A DNA stretch of 64,000 bases from Blepharisma stoltei. Its lineage: Eukaryota > Ciliophora > Heterotrichea > Heterotrichida > Blepharismidae. The notes under the pieces were generated by a model. The model saw nothing but the letters and a program-made list of their open reading frames with translations, did no database searches and was not told the origin of the DNA. The stretch spans positions 744,001 through 808,000 of the forward strand of contig CAJZBQ010000018.1 of assembly GCA_914767885.1 (NCBI GenBank), given 5' to 3'. Positions within the stretch are counted from its first letter, which is position 1; each line of letters begins with the position of its first letter. Positions 33,801-43,956 of this stretch are shown here, one piece after another. The translations under genes were made by a program, and so were the position numbers.

Positions 33801-36800
33801 ATTAGGGGTTCTTCCAATGGTTTTGATCACTCTCAAAGGAGAGAGTGAGGAGAGTGCTGACCTGGAAGTACTTTGGCAAGGATTCTTGCACCTATTAAGA
33901 TGGTGTTTTCAGATGAACTGAGGAAGGTAAGCTTGAGAAGCTCTTCCAAATATTCTTCTCTTGCCAAAACCGATACGATGCAATTAGAGCCAAAGCAGCC
34001 ATAGAGTGTCCATAATAATGACCCAATATAGTTGGACTGCCCTTTCCTTTCTTTCAAAATTTCCTCACAAGAAGCTGGCAGGTCATCATAAATCCTAAAG
34101 ACTTCTTGAAGCTCATTATAGTAGCTTTCGAATTTCTGCTGATTTCTAATAATTGCATGGAGAGTCACATACAAATCAAGGTTTTGTGATGAGTTTTTGA
34201 ATTCATTCGGAGTTTTCTCGTCCAATTGTGATTTGTCAACAATTCCTGGTGTTTCAGACTGCACAAATCTTTCCAAAATCTGCGTAAAAGAATTCTCATC
34301 AGTCCTCGTCAGTCTTGCTGCAATGATTTCTTGGATCCTCGAAATGTTGCTCATATCATAGTCTCTTGAAGCTGTATAAAAGTCTTCAGGGAGTGTCTGC
34401 CACAGTTTAGAGTTTTCTATATATTCTTGGACATCCAGTGGGAAGTCTCCAGCCAAGCTCCTCAACACCCTCAAATATCTGAAAAAGTCAAATTCTCCTT
34501 TGTAGTTCTTGTTCTCTTCAAATGATTGTAAAGTGGATGCAATGACTTCGTCGACATAGACAAGGTCATTGTGAGTAAGGACTCCCTTCATTGCAGGGTC
34601 AGCTTTTTCTACAAATTCATTGATCACGTCTTTGATCACAAAGTCTTCATAGTGCTCAATCTCAAATTTAAACTGCCTGAGCCATTCCACCATCGGGTTT
34701 TTCTGGTACCCTTTGGGAACTAGCATTTGTCCAATCCAAGGAGACCCACTGCTGAGTTTGCCGATTTTGAAATCTTCTGAGTCTGGCTGATGCAAAGTGT
34801 CATCCCATTTGAGCTCAACAAAGAGGACTCTGACGAAAAGTTCCTGGACAAGGATTTTTTTGGATTCGTTATATTCATTCATGGAGCCTACAATTGAGTA
34901 CATAAGAATTTTGAATAGCGACCAAGCGCTCTTGCTGAGTCTTTCTTTCAGCCTTTCTCTTTCCTTTTTCTCTTCAGCTGGCTCTGAAGCAGCAATTTCA
35001 TCCCAAGAAGTAAAGGTAGGATTGCTAAGGTCAGGAATATCAGTCAGATACTTCCCGTCACTTCGCGGGTCTTCTCTTTTGACCATGATATACTTGGTTT
35101 GTCCTGCAATTACGATAGGCCCTGTTGCATCTTCATAGTCTTCTAGCTGAGAATCAGAAATGATAAGCTCAGATATTGGTAGCACATTTTCGCCTCCTTT
35201 ATCCAAAGAAATTCAGGTTTCTGTTCCTTCTTCAGTTCTGTTTGCTAGAATCTTGGCGGATTGGATGCCTGATGAGTCTCCTTCAAAAACGCCGAGCCTT
35301 GTGATGCACTTGTTGAGTTGGAATGGTCTGTTGATGACTTCTTCACCAACATGTCCTTTGGCCCAACTGAGAAGAATGTTTACAGTTGAGGTCAGCTGCA
35401 GCTCGAGGATCATATAAGCGTCAACGCCTCTGAGAGGGCTGCTCATTGCTTCTAAGACACTTAAATAGTGGTTGTATGCATGCAGTGTGAGTGGTCTTTG
35501 TCTTGATCTAATTAGTTCTTTTTGTAGAAGTCCAAAGATCTGGTAGAATGATTTTTGGACTATTGAGAGCAAGCAAGGATCAACTCCTTCTAACCCATTC
35601 ATTCATAGAATTTAAATAAAAATTGATGTATTAAAATTATTTTTATACAAAAATTTAAATAAAATAAATTTTTAGATAAAAAACCATTCAAAACTTGTAG
35701 TAAGCTATGCCAATAATGCTTCTTTGTTCCTTTACTTCTCAAAGAGTCTCCAAAAGCTCTGATCAAATTAGTTTCTTGTCTTGGAGAAATATTGACAAAA
35801 TTTGCCAGTGAAAGATATCCAAGGGATAAATAAAATGGCATTCGGTTCGAGTGAAATTAGCTCCGCTAAATTTTCTCTCCCTCGAGCAATTTTATTTATG
35901 GGGTTAGGTTTTCTTCTGAGAACTTCTGTACAGCAATAGCAGTTTAACTCTGGCAGATAAGCCGAGGCACTGCTCCTAGTACATCAAGAGACTCGAAGTT
36001 TTACCTCTCAGCACACCTGAGGAAGGAGACCCTTAGGCGGAAACACGCGCAGGAGCTGAGTCAAGGAGCCGAGGCGAACGCAGCCCGTCGAAGCCGGAAC
36101 ATCGTATTTACCCGTGCCCTGGCGAAACAAGTGGATCAGTCCAGAGGTTCATGGGCACGACACGTGGATAAATATGGTGGCAGCCATGGAGTAACGGTTA
36201 CCCCGTAGTGGACGTTTAACGATATAGATAATAATGTAATGTAATGAAAGATATCCAAGGACTCTTGCGATTGCTCTTGTTCTTCTCTGATCCAACAAAT
36301 CAACAATTTTTTCAACAGAGCAAGGCGATTCTAACTCCAACCTCTGTGATCGAACAAAATCATTCGAAGAGTCCCTATTTTTGGATAAAAACCATCCCAG
36401 CAAGCAAAAACATTGTTTTAGTATCAAAAATGTTTTATGAAAAATATTTAGATATATAAGTGACAATTAGTAAAATGAAATCTCTAGCTAATTTTACAAA
36501 TTTAAATTAATTTTCACTTACAATTTAGGATTCGAAAAAAAAATTAATATAAAATTTATATATATAATTTTTTTAACAAAAAATTAATTCCTTCCATGAA
36601 AACAAATTTTTTTTTGATCTCTCATGGAGGTTGGGGTAGTAAGAAGCTATTGACTAACTCTTGTACCCTTCCAAATTCTTTCATGTCATCATTTTCATCT
36701 CCACCTGATTTTGACGAAATAGTAAGCAAATTTTTTAGAGTTGAGGCAACTCCAACAGCTTCTTTAAGGATGTTCCATTTACTATCTTCTTTCACTTTCA

Positions 36801-39800
36801 CTTTATCACTCTTTTGAGCCTTTACTACAGATGACAATAAGTGTCTCATGACTTTGCTGACACCAAGCTCATTAAGAGAAAGCTTATATTCAGACCCAAG
36901 CAAAATGGTGCATTTTTTGACGATGTCAAGGCAAATGTCTGTATAAGTGATGTCGGGGTTTCCTTTGTCCATCAATAATTGCTTATGCTTCTGTGCCCAT
37001 CCTCTGATAAGGTTAGTTTGCTTTACAATGTTTTTGAGGGTGATTCCAATATCTGAAGGATTGTGGAACAGTTTTGAGACTGTATCGACCATTTCAAAGA
37101 AGGCAGTGTAAACTGCAAAGACTGCTCTTTCAGCTTGGTCCATTTCGGAACCACCAATATTTGTGGCAGGCCCGACGACCCCTGATTTCTTCTTAATTTC
37201 TTTCCAAGCTTCTAAACACCATTCTTTGCCTTCAATAAATTCTTGCAGGAATGGAACATCTGACTCTTCCCCTTAAATCGTAACTAGCAATTCTGTGCCA
37301 ATTTAAATGTGGATAATTTTTTAAAATTTTAATCTAGTAAATTAATTGTTTTCAAAATAAATTTTTGAATTTTCAAGAAAATATAATTTAAGTAATAATT
37401 TGAATGTTAATTTAGAATTATATAAAAATATTCTACTTGCTTTTTGTCTATTAAATTAAGTCAAAACTAATTTTATAAAAATTAGCACACTCATCGGTAG
37501 AATTTTCCTATTGAAAACAAAATTGTTCTAATTTAAAGGGCTTAAAGTGCCCTTTTAAAAACATTACATTTAGTTAAATTATAGAAAAGCTCCCTGCTGA
37601 GACTCGAAGATCCTTATTCCCTTCCATAAAGTTCCGTTCGTTTCTTCACCGACAATCGTCTCATGACCTTCTAAGTATTGCTCCTACCAGATATGGCCTG
37701 CATATGCTACCTGGTAGTCAGGAAGTTTTTTGACACCGTGACGTATATTAGCAGGGTTCCACCATTGAAAATTCAAAAGGGTTGAATTGTTTGGTCAACT
37801 CTCAGCTAAGATAGAAATCCGTAGCCCAATGCGCAGCTCCTGGCTTCACACTGAGTAATAGTTCCGATTGGTCAAGAAGAACGCTACTGACACTGCTGGG
37901 AAACCCCTTTCTACTTCTGGACCCATCTTCTGGCATTGGAGTAAAACTTGCGGTTGACTAACTCGATATTGCACAGAAAACCTAGCCGGACACACTTATC
38001 GAGCGCCATACTCCCTTCATCAAGGTCTCCAGCACCCTTTCGCATTTCGGCTACAGGAATTTAAGAGGGTGGAATGATTCACCATGCCATTTAAATCTAT
38101 CGGGCTAAAGTGCCCCCAAAAATGCACATTTTACTGATAATATTTTGCTTCAATTTAAATGGGGGAGTGAGTATGTTGGTGATTCCCAATATCCATAGTC
38201 AGAGACATAGTCGTCAAGAGTTTTTGCAACTTGCTGACTTCTAATAACTCTTCTGCTGACGTCTTCTGAGTAGCTTCTGGTAAGCATTGCCTTTTTGAGC
38301 TTTTCTCCAATTCCTGGAGTTGTCGATAAAGTCATCAAATTTTCATTGATTTTTCCAGGCTCCTTTGCAATGACTAAGCAAGAGTCTTTGATGCCATACA
38401 TTAATAGAGGATTGCTGAGTAACTTACTCCCCTCTTCGTAAGCAAACACAAAAACTGTTTGTTCATGAGGGGGGGTTAATTTTTTCTTTATAAAAATTTA
38501 ATTATAAATTTTATAGTAATTTTTTTTCGAAATTTAATCATTTTTAAAGCAAATATCAATTTAATTTAAAAAATTTATGTTTTAAATGCAGCTGCTTAAA
38601 AGTAAACAGAATTTAATAGAGATTTCGTTATAATTATATATCAAATAATTTTTCTTAAAAACATTTTTGCTTGTTACGGAGGGTAGGTTTTTGGGCAAAA
38701 AATAGAATTTTTTCCATGGTTTTGCTTGCCACAGAGGGGAGAGTTAGACGCTTCTTCATCTTCTTGAGCAAGCTCAAAGTCTCCTGAAATTAATTTAGTG
38801 CTAATCAGCCCAAGCAACATACCACAGGCTTCTTTGGTTGTATCTGGCCACTGTTTCTTATAGTAAGACATCTCAACAACAGCTTTGATCTCTATTTTCC
38901 ATCCCCAATAATTGACTGACCCGTCTGAATGAAAAGTGAAAAACATCTGAGTCTGATTAACTTCAAAAGGCTCCTTAGGGAAGTTTTCTCCTTCCCATCT
39001 TGCAATTTGAGAGGACTTGGATTCGTCTGTATATAAAATCAAATAATCACAGCCATTTTCTGTTCTGCATTGTGGGTCAAAAACCAGGGTATACTTAATA
39101 GCTATGAATGACCGAGAAAATCGCTATTGAAAAACCTAAAAAACTATTATTGGACCACTTACACTCATTAGGTATATACTTCTTCGCTTGTGGAGTTTTT
39201 ACCAAGTAAGTCAAATCAAGGTTGTTATCATAATTGTGGGAGCTTTCGTAAATAGTGGTCACAATTCCAGAGCCTAATGTAAGTTTAGGAGGAGTCGACA
39301 TAAAGAAAGCTAATGAAGCAATAATATTTTGGAGCAATGGCATAATTTTGCTTAAAAAGTCCAGTCCAAGCTTGCTTAGCATCAAAGAAAACAGCAGCCC
39401 TTCTAAAACGTTTTTCACAATAGTTTTGTTGATTTTTTCAACAAGATTATCAGGCAGCAAGCCTACTTTATGCTTTTCAGACACGTGCTTCAGCACATCA
39501 TCACTGGCTTGGCAGACTTTAATTGAATAAGAAACCAAAATATCTTGCCATTTCCCTTGGAAGTTCGCCTTTGCAGCTTGAGCAATCCTAATCTTAATTA
39601 ATCTATACACGTTTAACGTCAATTACCAGGCTGTTCGACCCAGCTACCTCCAACTTTGCTCTGGAATAAATTTCGTGCTATTTTCCTCAGGCCCACCAAA
39701 GGTGTGACCACCTCCGACTTTGATCATCAAAAGAGGACCCCAATCTAGAAGTTTAGGTTTGACAACTCTTCTTTGAGCTTAGGCATCCTAAAGGTTCCAG

Positions 39801-42174
39801 TCTCCACCTCCTGGGGTAAGTGGTACTTCTAGAAAATTCCATTCCCTAAAGTCAGGAGTCTGGTAGGAAAACCAACGACTCCTTCTTCATTAAAATAGAT
39901 GGGATAATTCCACCAGGGGAACCAAACCTCATTATTAAAATACTCTAGAAATAAATTCTCAGTCGGGAACCAGAAAATTCGATCGATAAAATATTTTAAT
40001 TATGCCACTTGAGCAATCAGCACGATCTGTGATGACTCCAGCAGCTTTATGATCCCAACTGTTGTTTCAGTTCCATCAATAAGCTTAATTGAATGACTCG
40101 CTGCCAAATCGCACAAGAAGAACAAGTATTTTTCTATTGTAGCTGCATATTCGTCGTTAATCAGCTCAAGAGCAGGGAAAAGCACCTCAGGTGAAGCCAT
40201 TTCGAGCAGAATTTTGTCTTCCAGCTCTTTGAAAACCCCCGATTTTTCTTGCCCTTTAATCATGCCTTCTAAACTTTCGACAAGGTAGGCCAGTTTTTCT
40301 TGAGGCTCGTCATAGAAAACTGAAAAACAGGAAGTCAGGGTAGCTGTGCCTTGTTCTGAAGCTTTGGTATTTGGTAGGAGGTTAAGGATTTCTGTGGTGT
40401 GCTCTATAATGTTATGGCGGAATTGTAAATTTAGGTCACATTCTTTGATAAAGGCTGAGCCCAAAAGATGTGCTTGCAGCAGTTTAAAAGCAGAGTCAAG
40501 GATTTCTATGCAGGTTTCTTGGCTAACATCGCTTTGGTGCTTGGAAATTTCTCCACAGTAAGCTATAATTGAGTCAAGAATTTCAATTGTTGGGACTTGA
40601 ACATCGAGAGAAATCCCACTTTTCTTTGAGGGAAGTTTTTGGCCGTTGTTAAGCTTGGCTAGATGCTTAGAGTTAAGGTTCGCAAGCTTTTTAAGGACAA
40701 ATGCAGTGATTTCGCTTGGGCTAACCCCAGCGAGACTTTGATTGCTTTCTATCAATTGTGCGACCTTTGAGTCAAGATCAATTGGGATAGCACTATAAAC
40801 TGCATCATAAATATCGCTTGGTAGCTCAGGATAATCTACAATAGAAATCTGACAGTTTCCATAAGTGACCCCAATTACTTTTGCGCTCTCCAATGCAATG
40901 CTTTGTGATCCTTTCGGGTCTTTTTCTCCATTTTTATAAAAAGTCACTGTTTTTTTATCCATATTTAAAAAGACGCCAAGTCTGTCTCCAGCCATCAAGC
41001 TCTGCCACTGGTGTTGAGAACTGTCCTTAATATAATAGTAGCCATTAGTTCTATACGTGTAACTTTGGACCCTGGAGTCATAATTGCTATCAAAATTTGC
41101 GTAGGCAGAATCTGCAACCCCAATGTAGTAATCGTCATTTCTTTGCTCAATGAGGAATTCGAAATAGTGGACTCCAGTAGTATAGACGTCTGTGGATAAG
41201 GCTGCACTATAATTGGAGACTCTTGCTGAAATAGTCTTTTGGTTGCCTGAAATAGTCATGTTATTGTATGATCTGCTGTTATCCCAGGTTAGGTCTTCGT
41301 CGTATATTTTCAGCTCTTTAAAGCTTTTAAGATGCGGAGTCAGGAATTGGACAACTGAAGCAAATTCAGGCTCGTTTTTCAGTTTGAGGAAATGATTAGC
41401 AAGGGCTAAGATAGAGAGAAGGTTTCCTGAGGCAATGGCAAGAGCAAAGAGAGAAGAGATGCTGCTTTTCTTGTCTTGGTCACTAAGGTTGCCTAGTTCT
41501 CCACTTAAGATCTTTTCGAAGAAGACGACCATTTTATCAATGGTAGCATTAACACTTGGATCGTCTGTTTTTAGCGACAAAGGCTGCATTTCTGCAAGGA
41601 CTTCTGAGGTATGAGAAATCATGAACTTGTAGACGTTCGGGTTTTTGGATCCCATCATGTTGACAATTCTTAGCAAAGTATTGAACCCAAATCTCATAGT
41701 TGCTCTGGCCAAAGGAGGCATGATGACGGTTTTCTTAGGTGCTTCTTTCTCTTTTTCAGCCTTATTTCTTTTTTCGCGCTCTTCCATTCTCAACAGAGCT
41801 TCAAAAATCCTGCAGAAGCCTTGCATTCTCAGTATCATTTCTTTGGAATTCGGATCATCCCCTCTCTTTCTGAGAATTTCTTCAAGGAGAGACTTGATAG
41901 TGTCCTCGTGCTTTTCACGTAAGCGAGCACTATTGATTAAGCTGCACATCATTGACTCCTCATCCTTGGTTCCTACATCATCAATCTTCAACCCTAGAGA
42001 TTCTGACCCTGGCACATGATAACTATCGAGGTCACTTCTCACCAAGAGCTCACTGACGTCAAACATGACTTCTGGATTTTTCAAGAGTTCTGCGTCTTTT
42101 CCAAGAGTTTTAACTAAAGCGTCGTTACTGAGCGATCCAACTCTTTGGACAATGTCACTTGCTGAGTTTCCCAT
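24817..42174 (-). CDS. Giant HECT-type E3 ubiquitin ligase with SPRY, CUB-like and UBA domains, split by nine inserts
   Basis: From ATG at 42174 to TAA at 24817, 17,358 bp. Removing nine inserts totalling 5,154 bp leaves 12,204 bp, 4,067 residues; each individual junction was checked for frame. Order: N-terminal helical region, SPRY domain (about residues 300-455), a CUB-like repeat starting YESSHNYDNNLDLTY and ending FHSDGSVNYWGWKIEI, long helical repeats, a UBA domain (MMGYSDEQITEALGKNDD), a second CUB-like repeat (ESNHPYEDNMNVDDV to FHSDGSVHYWGYKFTV), two further SPRY-like units, and the C-terminal HECT domain with the catalytic Cys in LPVTHTCFFTIDLPPY (about residue 4024). The HECT tail resembles the HERC1/HECTD3 branch. 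It would transfer ubiquitin through a Cys thioester; substrates unknown. TGA near 35213 is Trp. Confidence 0.9.
28946..30877 (+). mobile_element. Tc1/mariner-type DNA transposon nested in the MITE (TA target)
   Basis: 1,932 bp flanked by TA at 28944-28945 and 30878-30879. TIRs start with a C run and CTCGTTTGTCGCATTTTCTAG; the right end is the inverse ending in about 20 G. Subterminal copies of TTTGTCGCATTTTCTAG occur three times at the left and, less exactly, two or three times at the right, in an arrangement like transposase-binding arrays. Encodes a decayed DD34E transposase. The 28.9-kb TIR is unrelated to the host MITE TIR, so this transposon is not the source of that MITE. Confidence 0.88.
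29325..30533 (+). pseudogene. Tc1-type DD34E transposase, frameshifted
   Basis: Reading across frames (shifts near 29367, 29560, 30219 and 30465) gives an N-terminal helix-turn-helix segment (ERLNAKQIQERLAACGKDMS), a second one (ELATILGTSKRTIERIAAE), then the catalytic core: first Asp in IFSDECYVH, second Asp in FVQDGATAHTA, Glu in SPDLNPIEMIWANLK. Thirty-four residues separate the second Asp and the Glu, the Tc1 spacing, not the DDxD of pogo. TGA codons read as Trp, so it has lived under this code. Four frameshifts mean it is unlikely to be active unless some are sequencing errors. Confidence 0.85.
33573..33845. mobile_element. Family-1 MITE in HECT gene (TGA target duplication)
   Basis: 273 bp flanked by TGA at 33570-33572 and 33846-33848. 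Ends CTCCCCATTCTCCATAAGTG and CACTCTCAAAGGAGAGAG are degraded versions of the family TIR; the right arm keeps GGGGTTCTTCCAATGGTTTTG. Removal of 276 bp joins LPGQHSP to QSFSKAWDNL in frame. The duplication contains no TA. Confidence 0.85.
35593..35678. other. Short IES candidate (86 bp) in HECT gene
   Basis: TA at 35591-35592 and 35677-35678. Removing 86 bp gives VLNGFLEGVDP in frame. Collapsing a TGAATGG repeat instead gives VLNGLEGVDP with a similar length; both fit the frame arithmetic (239 minus 86 is divisible by three). The segment is almost pure A/T. Confidence 0.7.
35809..36244 (+). mobile_element. Retroposon-like insert in HECT gene (16-bp duplication)
   Basis: 436 bp bounded by perfect 16-mers TGAAAGATATCCAAGG (35809, 36245). 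Just inside the left copy is AATAAAATGGCATTCGG, the shared head. The right end has the short tandem tail AATGTAATGTAATG, as expected of a retroposon 3' end. The interior (35900-36220) is GC-rich, with no open frame. GGTTCGAGT at 35844 resembles a Pol III B box but the context is weak. Removal joins ARVLGYLS to LANFVNISP in frame. The duplication includes GATATC, so a TA lies in both copies. Confidence 0.82.
36335..36639. mobile_element. Degenerate family-1 MITE in HECT gene
   Basis: 305 bp flanked by TAA at 36332-36334 and 36640-36642. Tips CTCCAACCTCTGTGATCGAAC and CTCTCATGGAGGTTGGGG are worn copies of the TIR. Removing 308 bp joins ELVNSFL to ESPCSVEKIV in frame. Confidence 0.82.
37264..38167. 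mobile_element. Family-2 MITE with nested GC-rich insert, in HECT gene (TGA duplication)
   Basis: Flanked by TGA at 37261-37263 and 38168-38170; removing 907 bp joins ESPTYS to DVPFLQEF in frame. Ends CTCTTCCCCTTAAATCG and CAATTTAAATGGGGGAG are the family-2 TIR. The left half carries the family interior (GTCTATTAAATTAAGTCAAAAC, TAAAAATTAGCACACTCATCGG). The middle 37.56-38.09 kb is GC-richer and foreign. Confidence 0.82.
37546..38101. mobile_element. GC-rich insert nested inside the family-2 MITE
   Basis: Flanked by two similar sequences, AAAGGGCTTAAAGTGCCC near 37546 and TCGGGCTAAAGTGCCC near 38101, read as a target duplication of about 15 bp. The interior is GC-richer than the MITE, has no open frame and resembles the 12.1-kb and 39.6-kb inserts in composition but I could not align them confidently. 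Confidence 0.5.
38427..38743. mobile_element. Family-1 MITE in HECT gene (TTA duplication)
   Basis: 317 bp flanked by TTA at 38424-38426 and 38744-38746. Left CTCCCCTCTTCGTAAGCAAAC with its inverted second copy (TTTGTTCATGAGGGGGGGTTAA), right GTTTTGCTTGCCACAGAGG. Removing 320 bp joins EDEEAS to KLLSNPLLMYG in frame. Confidence 0.88.
39090..39174. other. Short IES candidate (85 bp) in HECT gene
   Basis: TATACTT occurs at 39090 and 39175. Removing 85 bp joins QAKKY to TLVFDPQCRTEN in frame, completing the CUB-like repeat by comparison with its sister repeat (ALRIEFDSQCYTEN). The unexcised sequence has stop codons. Confidence 0.82.
39572..40002. mobile_element. Retroposon-like insert in HECT gene (16-bp duplication without TA)
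   Basis: 431 bp bounded by TGCAGCTTGAGCAATC (39572) and TGCCACTTGAGCAATC (40003). Read on the minus strand the 3' end is GATTAATTAAGATTAGG, like the tail of the 45.8-kb insert (TCTATTAATTAAGATTAAG). Removing 431 bp joins QIVLIAQ to AAKANFQGKW in frame. Neither copy of the duplication contains TA. Confidence 0.75.
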
Positions 42175-42776
42175 AATTTATTATTAGATAATCACCATTT
42201 CTTTTCATTGGAGCGTAGGATGATATCAGTGCTCATAGAAGTTCAAAGGCTTCTCTTTGGTGAAGCTCAATTATTTTTGGTTCAAAATGATTTTATTGCA
42301 AATAAAGAAATTAAAGTGGGATTGAGATTTATCTCTGAGTGCTTCTGTAAAAAATTAAATTTTAATGATTCTTGATTTAGTAACTTTTATTCATATTTAA
42401 TCAGATGATTTTCAAGGAAAATTTATTTTATAATTATAGTAATTTTATTAAAATATCTTAAGGCATTTTTATATTTAAGGATTTTACTTTTTAATACTTA
42501 TTTAATAAGTCATAGTAATGACAGCTAAATTTGAGATCATCTTGAGGAAAACCCAGTCATTATTATTAAACTCAGATTAATAATGCGGTTTGTTATAGAA
42601 GTGCCACAATATTAAGAGTCATGCATATTACTCAAATATGCGCTCTAATTCTTTTTAATCTCTTGCTCCCCTTACTTCAGAGCACAAAATTTTTTTCTCG
42701 ATCATGCAAGTATAAAAATTTATATATATTTTGTTTTCTAATTGTATCACAAAAGCAATTAAAAATTTTTGTTTTA

Positions 42777-43260
42777 CTCTCCTTTAAATTGGAACAAAAT
42801 ATTCTGTCCCAATTCAAAAAGAATAATTTGAAAAGGACTCTAGAAAGTTTTCGTTATAAAAAATTATATAAATTTTTAAAACATAGTAAAATACTGTTTA
42901 TTGGGCTTTTTTGGGCACCAGTAACTGGCTAACTAGCTGTAACCAGCTGTCTATTTCCCAGCCAGAAAACTACAGAATAGACTACTCGCTGCGACCAGTT
43001 AACCAGTTTACTGCGCCCAAAATGCCCGATAAGTAATATATGTTTTTGGTTTTAATTTATTTTTATGAAGAATTAATCAGTAAAATTAATCGAATTAGAT
43101 GCCAGCTGCTTAATAGGACTCTGGCTGTATTCCTTTCAATTAATGCGGGTAAAAACAACTTAAATAGAAGTTATATTAGATTTTTGATTGAACAGTTCAA
43201 TTTAAAGGGGGGATTTCAAATTTTTACCCATATTTTGTTCTCAATATAAATAGTGGAGAG
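42777..43260. mobile_element. Family-2 MITE (TTA duplication) with nested fold-back element
   Basis: 484 bp flanked by TTA at 42774-42776 and 43261-43263. Ends CTCTCCTTTAAATTGGAAC and CAATATAAATAGTGGAGAG. The interior block TTTTAATTTATTTTTATGAAGAAT is shared with the 13.1-kb copy. A 129-bp palindromic element sits inside at a TA. Confidence 0.82.
42901..43029. mobile_element. 129-bp fold-back element nested in family-2 MITE
   Basis: Left end TTGGGCTTTTTTGGGC then CCAGTAACTGG; right end CCAGTTTACTGCGCCCAAAA then TGCCCGA, the inverse with a few mismatches. Flanked by TA (42899-42900 and 43030-43031). Different stem sequence from the GATGGCGC hairpin family. Confidence 0.7.
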
Positions 43261-43309
43261 TTAAAATGCAATCTATTTAAAAATTGATTAGATTAGATTA
43301 TTAGGGGGC

Positions 43310-43745
43310 TTAAGGTCCCCCGCTTCTCATTCTGTGTAACGCGAGCTGCCTGGCAAGACAATCGAATTGGGCTATTTCCGCCCTCTTCTAGCGTTCCTAT
43401 CACCCCTCGCCAGTTTCGCTCTGCTGAACTGTAGAGGCCACCTATTTCATCTAATCTGCCTTCCTTTGTTCCAGATCATCTCTGAAAAAAAACCCCTAAA
43501 ATACTTCCGCGAGCTTGATCAGATAATTCACCCTACTCCATTTCGGATCCTCGCTGGCTTGAGTGCTGCTGGCAAAAAGAAGTCATGTGTAACTACCCAT
43601 TAGATCAAATCACAAAACAGCAAAATTTGTGCTAAGTCATACCAGATACAGAGGGCCAATCCTAGCTCAAAAAGTTCGATAAGCATGGATAAACCTTCAC
43701 GCGAAAGGACGGGTCGGACTTTTATCGCTATTTTATGTAGATCAA
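43310..43745. repeat. GC-rich block of unknown family
   Basis: Begins with the small palindrome GGGGGCTTAAGGTCCCCC and continues with GC-rich sequence to about GGACGGGTCGGACTT. Composition matches the retroposon-like inserts, but no target duplication was found and it sits outside coding sequence, so its borders cannot be fixed. Confidence 0.4.
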
Positions 43746-43827
43746 AAATTGAAAGAATTAGCTATAAAACTATTGCTAGTGTATCTAAATATTCTAGAAA
43801 AATAATATTAAACATTAATTTATTGAA

Positions 43828-43872
43828 AAGGAGGATTTTTCAATGGTTTTACTTATTTGCTTGAGAGTTAGC
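43828..43872. mobile_element. Worn right end of a family-1 MITE
   Basis: GGATTTTTCAATGGTTTTAC followed by TTATTTGCTTGAGAG and TTA parallels the right arm of intact copies (GATTTTTCTAATGGTTTTG, then the TIR, GAG and TTA). No matching left end was found. Confidence 0.5.
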
Positions 43873-43956
43873 CCCTTAATAATCAGTAATCACTATGACA
43901 CTATACAGCTATTATATTCTGCATATTAAAAATCCTTATCAGGTGTCTAATTTAAA

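Larger units (their letters stand above)
42175..43956. other. Repeat-rich intergenic region between HECT and PCYT2 start codons
   Basis: Divergent promoters of two housekeeping genes lie here, but most of the 1.8 kb is inserted DNA: a family-2 MITE, a nested fold-back element, a GC-rich block and the worn right end of a family-1 MITE. 42175-42770 is plain AT-rich sequence in which I see no further feature. Confidence 0.6.

Noticed and set aside
42621-43249. Open frames in the HECT-PCYT2 intergenic region as genes
   Set aside because: They run through MITE termini and interior, with low-complexity hydrophobic translation.
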